From NCBI GenBank assembly GCA_009779835.1, contig WRBD01000001.1, positions 1 to 64,000 on the forward strand: a stretch of 64,000 bases of DNA. The letters are read 5' to 3'. Shown here piece after piece: positions 10,530 through 19,563 of this stretch. The DNA comes from Defluviitaleaceae bacterium. Its GTDB lineage: Bacteria > Bacillota > Clostridia > Lachnospirales > WQUN01. The position numbers and the translations under genes are program-made. The first letter of the stretch is position 1, and every line of letters starts with the position of its first letter. Under the pieces are notes generated by a model. The model was not told the origin of the DNA. It did no database searches and saw nothing but the letters and a program-made list of their open reading frames with translations.

Positions 10530-12068
10530 TTACGGTAGCTCCGGTACTGTTCCCACTGTGAGCCATTCATCAAAAAATTCTCTTAGATTTTCGCCGGAAA
10601 GTTCTTCCGCCAAACCGATAAAATCATTTTGCGTGGCTATGCCGAAAGAAAATGCTTGATAATATTCGTTTATAAATTCCCAAAAAAGTTCGTCGCCCAT
10701 GCGATTGTATAGCGAATACACCATTAACATTGCCTTGCGTCCGTGCGCATGGGCGTAATGCGCCCAGTTCGGCGACGCTTCAAGCCCGCGGTTCAGAAAA
10801 AGCGTTGTGCGTTCTTCAATTGAAGCGCGGTCACGCTCCATGCGTTCGCGAAGTTCATCGGGAGTCTGATAAAAAAAACCTGTTTGAATAAAACGGGTAA
10901 GCCCTTCCGTTAGCCACGGTTCTTCAACCCGGTTTGTGCCTATAATATTCGCAAGCCACTGATTCCCAAGCCCGTGCGCCATCGCCCAATATCGCCCGCC
11001 GCGCGCCAAATACCACGAGTCTACAAATACCATCTGCGAAAAAGACGCGCTGTCTTGAAGCAAATCTGCCTCTGCCATCGTTACATGACCAAGCGGATAA
11101 GGCCCCACGCGTTCCTCGAAAAATTCCATGCTTTTTCGTGCCGTGTCTAAAATATCGTCTATGGGCAGCGTTTCGGTGTAATAATAAAAGTGGATATCAA
11201 TGCCGCTTTGCGTTGATGTGTGAGCATATTGAAAATACGGGGAAACCGCAAATGAAAAATTCCGCGCCTGATGCGCCGCGAAACTTGTAATTTTCGTATC
11301 TGTATCGCCGATTACTTCTTCGGTTCGCGAGCCTGTTCCCGCAACCACGAAACGTGCCGGCGTTGTGACATCCACGCGGAAGCTCGCTGTTTCAACAAAA
11401 AATGGATTGCCTGCCGGATAATGCTCCCGCGTAAACCAACCGTTTTCTTTATCAAAAACAGAAAGCACAGGCAAAAACATTCCAAACCACAACGCATAAT
11501 CGTTCCCGCCCGTGCGGTGTGCGATTTTCGGAACGCGCGCATTGTATTGCAAAAGAAGCTGAACTGTGGCGTAAGGCTCAAGCGGCTCGGGTAAAATTAA
11601 TCTCAAAATAGTTTCATCAAGTTCAAATTCCAGCGGTTCGTTGTCCAAAAACGCATTTTGAATTTCCAAAAAACCATAATCTTGTCCATTCGGAAAAGCG
11701 CGCCATTCAAGCTCGCTGAAAACAGGCGGCGGCTCAACACCCTCGCTGAACGCATTCAAATAAACGCGCAACACGATTTCGTCAAGCTCTACCGATGCGC
11801 GGTTCGTAAATGTAATATGCGAAATGCCCGAAACTGTACGCTCCGACGGGTCAACGTCCAACGTAATGCGATATTCATTGTAACGAGGAATTTCCGGCTT
11901 TGGCGTTTCCACGGGCACGGGGGTTTCCTCTATAATAGGAATTTCATACCCGCCGTTGTTTTCTTGCTCAACATAACCGTTCTCAGGCTCGGGCGGAATT
12001 TGTTCCGTTCTCCCGCTGCAGCTTGTAAGCAAAAAAAGCAACAACGTAAAAAAAATAATCTTCTGCAT
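10530..12068 (-). CDS. M1-aminopeptidase-like lipoprotein with degenerate zinc-binding motif
   Basis: Lipobox LLTSC; M1-like N-terminal beta domain; AMAHGLGNQWLANIIGTNRVEEPWLTEGLTRF aligns to the M1 HEXXH-(18)-E region, but HEXXH is HGLGN. Confidence 0.75.
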   Translation of the reverse strand: MQKIIFFTLLLFLLTSCSGRTEQIPPEPENGYVEQENNGGYEIPIIEETPVPVETPKPEIPRYNEYRITLDVDPSERTVSGISHITFTNRASVELDEIVLRVYLNAFSEGVEPPPVFSELEWRAFPNGQDYGFLEIQNAFLDNEPLEFELDETILRLILPEPLEPYATVQLLLQYNARVPKIAHRTGGNDYALWFGMFLPVLSVFDKENGWFTREHYPAGNPFFVETASFRVDVTTPARFVVAGTGSRTEEVIGDTDTKITSFAAHQARNFSFAVSPYFQYAHTSTQSGIDIHFYYYTETLPIDDILDTARKSMEFFEERVGPYPLGHVTMAEADLLQDSASFSQMVFVDSWYLARGGRYWAMAHGLGNQWLANIIGTNRVEEPWLTEGLTRFIQTGFFYQTPDELRERMERDRASIEERTTLFLNRGLEASPNWAHYAHAHGRKAMLMVYSLYNRMGDELFWEFINEYYQAFSFGIATQNDFIGLAEELSGENLREFFDEWLTVGTVPELP

Positions 12069-12165
12069 AATCCAAGCAACACTTCCAATGCAAAATAAAT
12101 TCTATATAATGGATTATATCAGCAGAAAGCGCGGAATACCACAGTTCCACGATACGGGTGACACA

Positions 12166-13248
12166 ATGAAAAAAATTATTCTAACCGGAGGGGGAACCGC
12201 CGGGCATGTTATTCCAAACCTGGCGCTTCTTCCCGCGCTTAAAGACGCCGGTTTTGAAGTGAGTTATATAGGAAGCCGCGACGGAATAGAACGCGGCTTA
12301 GTGGAAGCCGCCGGCTTGCCTTACCACGGCATATCATCCGGAAAACTTCGGCGTTACTTCGACGTAAAAAATTTCACGGATATTTTCCGCGTAGCAAAAG
12401 GTTTGAGCGATTCCGTAAAAATTATAAAAAAAATAAAGCCCGATATTATTTTTTCAAAAGGCGGCTTCGTTGTTGTTCCGGTAATAACGGCGGCGCGGCT
12501 TTGCGGTGTAAAATCTATAATTCATGAATCTGACATAACGCCCGGGCTTGCCAATCGCTTGGCGATGCCGTTTGCATCGAAAATTTGCGTCTCTTTCCCC
12601 GAAACTTTGGGATTTTTACCGCAAAATAAAACCGTATTAACGGGAACGCCAATTCGAAGAACCCTTGCAAATGGCGACCGCTTATACGGATTAAAGCTCG
12701 TGGGCTTCGAACCCGGCGGAAAACCGGTTTTGCTTGTAACGGGCGGAAGCCAAGGCGCGGCGGCGATAAACGCCTGTGTTCGCGAAGCTTTACCCTCTCT
12801 TTTGGAAAAATTCCGCGTGATTCATCTGTGCGGAAAAGGGCATCTTTCGGGGATAAATTCGCCCGGCTACGTCGAATTCGAGTACCTCACAGACACAATG
12901 CCCGATATTCTTGCCGCCGCTGAAATAGTAATCTCCCGCGCAGGCGCGAATACAATTTTCGAGATGCTTGCGTTAAAAAAACCAAATTTGTTGATTCCTC
13001 TGCCAAAGGGCAAAAGCCGCGGCGACCAAATTCAAAACGCAGAATCTTTTGAAAAACAAGGTTTCTCCGTCGTCCTGCACGAAGAAAAGATGAACCCGCA
13101 AAAATTATTTTCGGAAGTTCTAAACCTGTATAACTCACGCGAAAGTTACAAAAAAACCATGCAAAGCCATCAACTAACAGACGGTGTAGCGGGTGTACTT
13201 AACGTAATTCTTGACACGGCAAATAACATACCGCATAATCAAGGCTAA
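12166..13248 (+). CDS. murG: UDP-N-acetylglucosamine--N-acetylmuramyl-(pentapeptide) pyrophosphoryl-undecaprenol N-acetylglucosamine transferase
   Basis: MKKIILTGGGTAGHVIPNLALLPAL...LLVTGGSQGAAAIN...ISRAGANTIFEMLALKKPNLLIPLP. Confidence 0.95.
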   Translation: MKKIILTGGGTAGHVIPNLALLPALKDAGFEVSYIGSRDGIERGLVEAAGLPYHGISSGKLRRYFDVKNFTDIFRVAKGLSDSVKIIKKIKPDIIFSKGGFVVVPVITAARLCGVKSIIHESDITPGLANRLAMPFASKICVSFPETLGFLPQNKTVLTGTPIRRTLANGDRLYGLKLVGFEPGGKPVLLVTGGSQGAAAINACVREALPSLLEKFRVIHLCGKGHLSGINSPGYVEFEYLTDTMPDILAAAEIVISRAGANTIFEMLALKKPNLLIPLPKGKSRGDQIQNAESFEKQGFSVVLHEEKMNPQKLFSEVLNLYNSRESYKKTMQSHQLTDGVAGVLNVILDTANNIPHNQG

Positions 13249-13263
13249 AAAGGAGTGTACCAT

Positions 13264-13389
13264 ATGAAAACATGGATTACAGTAACAATTTTAGCGGTTA
13301 CAGCTGCACTTGCAATTGTGATACTTTTGGCAGCAAAGGAAAAACTCTGTGAAGAAAATTTTTTAGACATGTTTGACGAAGAATTATAA
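13264..13389 (+). CDS. 41-aa small single-TM membrane protein
   Basis: Below the ORF-track cutoff; AAAAGGAG RBS upstream; MKTWITVTILAVTAALAIVILLAAKEKLCEENFLDMFDEEL. Confidence 0.55.
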   Translation: MKTWITVTILAVTAALAIVILLAAKEKLCEENFLDMFDEEL

Positions 13390-13416
13390 AATTTAAAAGT
13401 AAGCGGCTATCTCATT

Positions 13417-13490
13417 AAAAAGAACCCCATAAAATGCGCAGTTAGAAAAAGAGAGATTTTTTTCGACTGAATTTTGTGGGGTCTTTTCTT
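13417..13490. terminator. Possible bidirectional stem-loop terminator between convergent genes
   Basis: Near-complementary arms AAGAACCCCATAAAAT and ATTTTGTGGGGTCTTTT flanking a loop. Confidence 0.5.
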
Positions 13491-13500
13491 GATATTTAAC

Positions 13501-15594
13501 TCATTCCATTCTGCTTACCCTCCCATTAATGCTCAACTCCCTGCTGTAGCTTGTTATCACAGGCATATTCATCATCATAAAACTCATGTAAATGGCAGAA
13601 TTGAAATCATCGGAATCAATAATACGGACACTTCTGCGTACAGAAATATACTCTGTCCCTAATGTGCCTTGCCTACTTTGCACTGTCCATACATAGTGCT
13701 GACCCATTGCTCCTATAAAGATAGCTTCGTTGGGCACAACCATTTCATGAATCCCTGTTTGCTTGCGGAAAAGTACTCTGACAAATTCGCCGCCGTTAAA
13801 CTGGTCGGTTTCTGAAATTAGCTGTATATTCAGGTTATCGCCCACAGGTGTTATGTTGTATACAAAGGCTCTGATACCAATATTTGAACCGCTTCTAAAA
13901 ATGCTCGCTTCGTTGCCAATCTCAATAAACCCGGCCTCTGAAACAGTGGTCGAAAACTCAACCATAAAACGGTTATTGTCTACGCCTATGGTAGCGATTC
14001 TTTCCCCTTGTGAAATAAATTCCCCCTCTCTTTTGTCGATGGTCATGACTATGCCTTGACGATTAGTTATTATATTTGTTGTATCAGAATTGGTCATGGC
14101 GGCAAGGGCTGATTGGTCGGCGTGTAAATCAATAAGAGTTCGTTCAATATCTAGGTTTATGTTCCTAAGTTCTATCTCACGCGCACGTCTGGCATCATCT
14201 ATTTGAGTAGATGTTTCCCTTTGTGCCAATTCTAAGGTTGCTTCCGCACGTTCTAATGCTTGGTAAGCATTGGCAAGGTTTGATTCTGCCTGCCTAAGAT
14301 TTTGAGATGCCATCCATGCGCTTTCGTCCAGTGCAAGCAAAGCATTATCAACTCTATTTTGGGCTTCAAGTATCTCGTTCTGCCATCCGGCGATTGCGGC
14401 CAGTTCTGCTCTGTCCAATGTAGCCATAGCATTTTCATAAGCGCGAGTTGCATCATCTACGGCATTTTCTGCTTGGACAACAAGGGCTTCCGCAGTTTCT
14501 ACATCTTGATTACGCTGCTCCCTGTCTTGAGTGTTAAAAGCGTTTCTCTCTCTTTGCAAATTGTCTGATGCTTGCTCCAACAAGGTATTACTTTCATCGA
14601 GATTAAGCCTTGCCGAAATAACATTGTTTTGAGCATCGTTTATAGCGGCATGGGCGGCGGCAACTTCTGTCCGGTCTGCATTTATGTCAAGGGTATGCAA
14701 CCTTTGCCAAGCTATATTTAGCTGTTGATGAGCGGCTTCGTAGGCAAGCTGGTTTCTCTGGCGGGTGGTTCGGGCGGCAGTTATAGCATTTTGATAATTT
14801 CGTGCGTCAAAAGTAGCCGCCGAAATACATCTTGCATCTGCTAAGTTTGATTCGGCATTTTGTAAATCAATCGCTCTGCGTTCAAGTGCTATTGTTGCTT
14901 CTTGTATGGCTTGCATATAAGTGAAATCATCAAAGTTACTGCCGCGCGCTTCTAATTCCTGCAATGCAGCCTGTGCTTGATTCAATTCTGTTACACTCCT
15001 GTTCCAGTCACGTTCGGCATCGGTTCTTGCGTTTATATACATAAAAAAGCCTTGCGGCATAGTTGCCATTTGCTGTGCCTGAATATGTTCGGTTTGCCGA
15101 TTTTCTACATTTAACATAGCATCATTAACAGCCCATTGATGTTGAAGCACATCGCCCGGCGATACACCCGACAAAGTATGGAGATTATTTTGAATATCCC
15201 CTCTTTGGATATTCAAGCGGGTTAGCTGGTGTTCTGTCCGCTCTATGTTGGTAAGTAAACTCGCCACAGCCTGTTCATTTGTGGTTGATGTGGGGTTATA
15301 TCTTGCGATTATAGTATTTGCATCAATAAAATCTCCCCGATTTATAAACATTTCATCTATCCATCCGCTTGAAAGCGCGTAAATATCAAATGTTTCCGAA
15401 AACTCTACCACTCCACGGACTTCAAGTTCCTTTATTATCCAATCGCTTTGTGCCATGGCTATAGTCACTTTTGGCAATGAGAAGTTGTAGATAGTCCTTG
15501 AAGAAAAGACCAATACCAAAATGACAGCAATGTAAATGTATAATAGCTTGCGCATCTTTTTCTTATTCACGCCATTACTGTTTTCCATAATCAA
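13501..15594 (-). CDS. HlyD/MacA-like membrane fusion protein with very long coiled coil
   Basis: N-terminal TM, split lipoyl-like segments (VEFSETFDIYALSSGWIDEMFINRGDFIDANTIIARY ... NRQGIVMTIDKREGEFISQGERIATI), long Ala/Glu/Asn-rich heptad region. Confidence 0.8.
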   Translation of the reverse strand: MIMENSNGVNKKKMRKLLYIYIAVILVLVFSSRTIYNFSLPKVTIAMAQSDWIIKELEVRGVVEFSETFDIYALSSGWIDEMFINRGDFIDANTIIARYNPTSTTNEQAVASLLTNIERTEHQLTRLNIQRGDIQNNLHTLSGVSPGDVLQHQWAVNDAMLNVENRQTEHIQAQQMATMPQGFFMYINARTDAERDWNRSVTELNQAQAALQELEARGSNFDDFTYMQAIQEATIALERRAIDLQNAESNLADARCISAATFDARNYQNAITAARTTRQRNQLAYEAAHQQLNIAWQRLHTLDINADRTEVAAAHAAINDAQNNVISARLNLDESNTLLEQASDNLQRERNAFNTQDREQRNQDVETAEALVVQAENAVDDATRAYENAMATLDRAELAAIAGWQNEILEAQNRVDNALLALDESAWMASQNLRQAESNLANAYQALERAEATLELAQRETSTQIDDARRAREIELRNINLDIERTLIDLHADQSALAAMTNSDTTNIITNRQGIVMTIDKREGEFISQGERIATIGVDNNRFMVEFSTTVSEAGFIEIGNEASIFRSGSNIGIRAFVYNITPVGDNLNIQLISETDQFNGGEFVRVLFRKQTGIHEMVVPNEAIFIGAMGQHYVWTVQSRQGTLGTEYISVRRSVRIIDSDDFNSAIYMSFMMMNMPVITSYSRELSINGRVSRME

Positions 15595-15600
15595 CCTCCA

Positions 15601-16533
15601 TTACTTCAAGGCCGATAGCTTCACGCCTTGTTCAAAATACTCTTGCCCATATAAGAAAAGCCAAATCATCGGCAACATATAAAACACAGATGCCGCAAAA
15701 ATCAAACCAATATCACCTTGCCCTAATCGGTAAAGTACAACCGAAAGCGGCTCTAATGCGCTATCTCTTAAAAATACCATAGGATGCTCTATCATCGCCC
15801 AACTATCCGCAAATGTTAAAATCACTAACGCCGCCATACCGCTTTTTGACATGGGTAGGGCGATATAAAGAAACCGCTTAAAATGATTCGCGCCATCTAT
15901 TTGTGACGCTTCTAAAATGCTTGGTGGTATGCCCTTCATGCTCTGCCGCATTATGAACACGGCAAAAGGGCTAAAACCAAGCGGCAGTATTATAGAATTA
16001 TGCGTATTCAAAATCCCAAGAGTATCTGCCATAATAAAGTTTGGTACAAGCGTTGCTTGAAACGGCAGAACCATTACGATTATGTAGATACAGAAAATAA
16101 TCTCCTTAAACCGTGACTTCCATACCGTAAACCCATATGCCGCCAGTGAGCCGATAACAACGTGCATAGCTACGATGGGAAGCGTTAGTCTTACCGAGTT
16201 CATAAAATAGTCAAGATACATGGGTGTTCTAAAAAGCAGGGTATAATATTGGCTTAGCGAAATTTTTTCGGGTATCAGACTGTACTGCACATAGCTGATT
16301 TGCCTCATTAAATCATGGTCAAAAAAATCGTGCGTATCGCCATAGTTGCGGGCGATTTCCCCCATCGACATAAACGAGCTTGTAAAAATAATCAGCAGAG
16401 GAATGATATATAAAAAGGCAAAAGCAATCAAAAATACTTTAATGCTTATATTAAATACTTTTGCCATCGTACTCACTCCCCATTTAAAGAAACGCTTCGC
16501 ATTTCTATTCAATGAATTCTGATTTCTTGTCAA
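15601..16533 (-). CDS. Carbohydrate ABC transporter permease (MalG/UgpE-like); likely start MAKVFN at about 16473
   Basis: PFAVFIMRQSMKGIPPSILEASQIDGANHFKRFLYIALPMSKSGMAALVI matches the EAA loop. Confidence 0.9.
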   Translation of the reverse strand: MTRNQNSLNRNAKRFFKWGVSTMAKVFNISIKVFLIAFAFLYIIPLLIIFTSSFMSMGEIARNYGDTHDFFDHDLMRQISYVQYSLIPEKISLSQYYTLLFRTPMYLDYFMNSVRLTLPIVAMHVVIGSLAAYGFTVWKSRFKEIIFCIYIIVMVLPFQATLVPNFIMADTLGILNTHNSIILPLGFSPFAVFIMRQSMKGIPPSILEASQIDGANHFKRFLYIALPMSKSGMAALVILTFADSWAMIEHPMVFLRDSALEPLSVVLYRLGQGDIGLIFAASVFYMLPMIWLFLYGQEYFEQGVKLSALK

Positions 16534-17353
16534 TGATAAAGAACCCGACCATAAATACTGCTATTACGAAGGTGATAACAAAAGCGGAAGTCGTAAGGTT
16601 TTGACGATTTAGCCACATAAATTGGTTATTCATGTAATGCTGTAACATATAAATGCTTTGGTGCGGATAATTCCCCGACAGCATATACAGTTCACGATAA
16701 ATCCTAAACGAATTTATGAACGACATCACAAACATAATGAATAACCCCGGCATAAGATAAATCACCGTGATTTTGAAAAACATACGGATTTTCCCCATAC
16801 CCTCTACTGATGCCCATTCGTAATATTCATGCGGAATATTGGCACGGGCAGCTAATGCTAAAACAAGATTAAAGCCGAGGTTCTTCCAAATATATAGCCC
16901 TACTGCAATCGCAAAAGCATGATCCGTTTGCAGCCAGTCTGTGTTTACATTTAACAAGCGGCTTACAAAACCGTTGGACATAAAGAGACTTTGAAAGAAA
17001 AAGGCTATGCCGGCAGTTGGTATAACAAGCGGTGACATTAGTATCGTTTTAAGCCATCCCATTCCTTTTAAGTTAAACAACAGGCAAGCTATAAACAGTG
17101 GTATCGCTATGCTGAGAGGTATTGCAATCGTCATAAATCTGAAAGTATTCCACGAAGCAAGCCGAAAGGCTTCGCTGCTAAACAGATTCACAAAGTTGTC
17201 GATATCTATAAAATTACCACTACTATTTGTGGTCACATAACCCAGTGACATAAAAAATGGGATTATATAAAACAAAGCCACCCCGGTAAGGCTTGGGATT
17301 AGGAAGGAAAACGCTATTACATTTTCCTTCCTAATTTTTAGTGCTTTACTCAT
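16505..17353 (-). CDS. Carbohydrate ABC transporter permease (MalF/UgpA-like)
   Basis: ARANIPHEYYEWASVEGMGKIRMFFKITVIYLMPGLFI EAA loop; multiple TMs. Confidence 0.9.
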   Translation of the reverse strand: MSKALKIRKENVIAFSFLIPSLTGVALFYIIPFFMSLGYVTTNSSGNFIDIDNFVNLFSSEAFRLASWNTFRFMTIAIPLSIAIPLFIACLLFNLKGMGWLKTILMSPLVIPTAGIAFFFQSLFMSNGFVSRLLNVNTDWLQTDHAFAIAVGLYIWKNLGFNLVLALAARANIPHEYYEWASVEGMGKIRMFFKITVIYLMPGLFIMFVMSFINSFRIYRELYMLSGNYPHQSIYMLQHYMNNQFMWLNRQNLTTSAFVITFVIAVFMVGFFIIDKKSEFIE

Positions 17354-18572
17354 TTAAGTAGGTGGTAAGCCTTGCTTGAAGATTTCTTGCTGCTTGCTCG
17401 GCAGTCACTTCACCGTCAAAAAAGCGTGTCATTTCAGTTCTTACGAAGTCACCGATGAAGGGGTCGGATGTTTCTGCTATGGTCAATCTGTCAGCGAGAG
17501 AATTGAACACCGTAAGGTTTGTATCAAAATCAACGCCTTCCGGCATAAACCCGGCTACGCGCTGACTTTCCAACAACGCCCTACTATTCGTTACAGCTGC
17601 GTTTCTATTAACCGGGGTAGCCAACATTTCCGGGGATGATTGCATATCATACGACAATAGGAATTGCAAGAATCGAGCGGCGAGTTCTTGGTTTTGGCTG
17701 TTGGCGTTTATTGCCATATGACTTCTTGCGGTTACTAAGCCTTCACCTTGGGAGTTTGTTATAATGTTGTAGCCTGTAGTGTCCACTATCCCATCAATGG
17801 TATGCACCATGTTGTGGAAGATGGTTTCTGCTATTACTTGTGTTCCTATTCCCCATGTGGTTGGTGTAAGTTTATCGGCTATTGACTGAATATCTTCCAG
17901 AAGGTTTATGAATTTTTCGTTGTCAACATTGGCTGTTCTGTTTGGCAGGTCGATAAACTCGTCAAAATAAAGCTCAAATATTCTGTGGGCAAGGATGGTG
18001 GCGCTCATTCCCATTGGGCTATGAATAAGGTCTAAATCCGGGTATGCGTATGCAAGTGCGATTACATCTTCAAGGGTAAAGCGGTTGGGGTTTATTGTAG
18101 TTGTTACATCTTCGTTTAATCTAAAAGCCCAGATATTAAAACTTAACGGAACTACATAGCGCCCGCTGTTGTAAAGGTAGGCATCAAGTATGTTTTGATA
18201 AAACGTCCCCGGCGGCAAATCAATTTTTCCGTTAAGGTCAACAAGCCTGCCTGCATCTGCCAAACGCTGCCATGCAAGATGAGAAGCCATGATAATATCC
18301 TCGCCCATACCGCTCATTAATGCAGTGTTAATAATTTGAGCATAACTTGTAAAATCCCCGGTTTTGACAATAGTGACTTTGTATCTGCCTTCATGCATTT
18401 CTTCAAACTTTGCGGCGGCAGTTTCCAGAAAGCCGTCTACATGCAATGCCGCAATTGTTAATTCATTGCTTGCATTTGAGCTACCGTCGGCTTCTTGCGT
18501 TTCTGAAGAGCCGCAGCCTGAAAAAGCGACAAGCGTAAGCACGATTAATGAAAGTATGATGTTTTTTCTCAT
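17346..18572 (-). CDS. Extracellular solute-binding lipoprotein of ABC importer
   Basis: Lipobox AFSGC; SBP_bac_1-like sequence; upstream of the two permeases. Confidence 0.85.
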   Translation of the reverse strand: MRKNIILSLIVLTLVAFSGCGSSETQEADGSSNASNELTIAALHVDGFLETAAAKFEEMHEGRYKVTIVKTGDFTSYAQIINTALMSGMGEDIIMASHLAWQRLADAGRLVDLNGKIDLPPGTFYQNILDAYLYNSGRYVVPLSFNIWAFRLNEDVTTTINPNRFTLEDVIALAYAYPDLDLIHSPMGMSATILAHRIFELYFDEFIDLPNRTANVDNEKFINLLEDIQSIADKLTPTTWGIGTQVIAETIFHNMVHTIDGIVDTTGYNIITNSQGEGLVTARSHMAINANSQNQELAARFLQFLLSYDMQSSPEMLATPVNRNAAVTNSRALLESQRVAGFMPEGVDFDTNLTVFNSLADRLTIAETSDPFIGDFVRTEMTRFFDGEVTAEQAARNLQARLTTYLNE

Positions 18573-18792
18573 AAAGATGTTCCTCTCTAATTTCGCAAAA
18601 TATTTTCTTGCGGTTTCGGTGACATCATAACAGCGAAATTATTTATATTGGCGGTTTTAGCCCAAGCGGTATGTGCCATGCCCCAAACGTGGTGCATTAC
18701 ATTACGTTCACGACAAAACCGCATACGTTCAGGCTATCTGGCTGGAGAGCGCGTCATTTCTAAGATATAATCAGACAGGATAAGATGTATGG

Positions 18793-19563
18793 ATGGGAGC
18801 GAGGATTATGCAGGGCATCATTATTTGCGATGATGACAAGTTCATGTTGGATATGTCTGCTGAAGTGGCATTTAAATGTATAGAGAAAGAAAACTTAAAC
18901 GCTCGTATTGTCTGCGCTACTCAGGATTCTGCGGAAGTCATGCTGTATATCAAAAAGAATCCCGGTGACTATCTTTATTTTTTGGATATAGACCTTGGGC
19001 GAACAGCTTTAAACGGCGTTGATATTGCACGGCTTATTAAGAAGCAGGAACCATTTTCCAAAATCGTTTTTGTTACAAGTCACGCCGATATGGGCATGGA
19101 TATACTAAAAAGTGGGGTGGAAGCATTTGGATTTATTGAAAAAACAGCCGACAAAGGCAAAATGATTCAAGCCTACAAGAAATACATCCGCCTTGTTTTG
19201 GAGAACAATAAAGGTAATATCCCAATGGGCGAACCCACTGTGAATCTTTTAATTGGCATTGACGAATATGTATCCCTGCCAATTTCGCAGATATTATATG
19301 TAGAAACAGACAAGGCGATTTCACATTTTGTTCGATATCATACCGTGGATGGTTCAGATTTATCGGTACGCGATACCATCGAAAGCGTCCTCCAAAAGCT
19401 GGGTGACGATTTTATGAAAAGTCATCGCTCCGTTATTATTAACAAAAACTATGTTGTCTCTGTTTCTGATGGGGTGGTTAATTTTGCGGGTGGAGAACAA
19501 GCGGATTGCTCATTCCGTTTGAAAAATGAAGTAATGAAGAAATGCGGGGTGAAAAAAGTATGA
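18793..19563 (+). CDS. LytTR-family response regulator (AgrA-like)
   Basis: IICDDDKFMLDMS...YFLDIDLG...IVFVTSHADMGMD receiver plus C-terminal LytTR (ILYVETDKAISHFVRYHTVDG...FMKSHRSVIINKNYV). Confidence 0.9.
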   Translation: MGARIMQGIIICDDDKFMLDMSAEVAFKCIEKENLNARIVCATQDSAEVMLYIKKNPGDYLYFLDIDLGRTALNGVDIARLIKKQEPFSKIVFVTSHADMGMDILKSGVEAFGFIEKTADKGKMIQAYKKYIRLVLENNKGNIPMGEPTVNLLIGIDEYVSLPISQILYVETDKAISHFVRYHTVDGSDLSVRDTIESVLQKLGDDFMKSHRSVIINKNYVVSVSDGVVNFAGGEQADCSFRLKNEVMKKCGVKKV

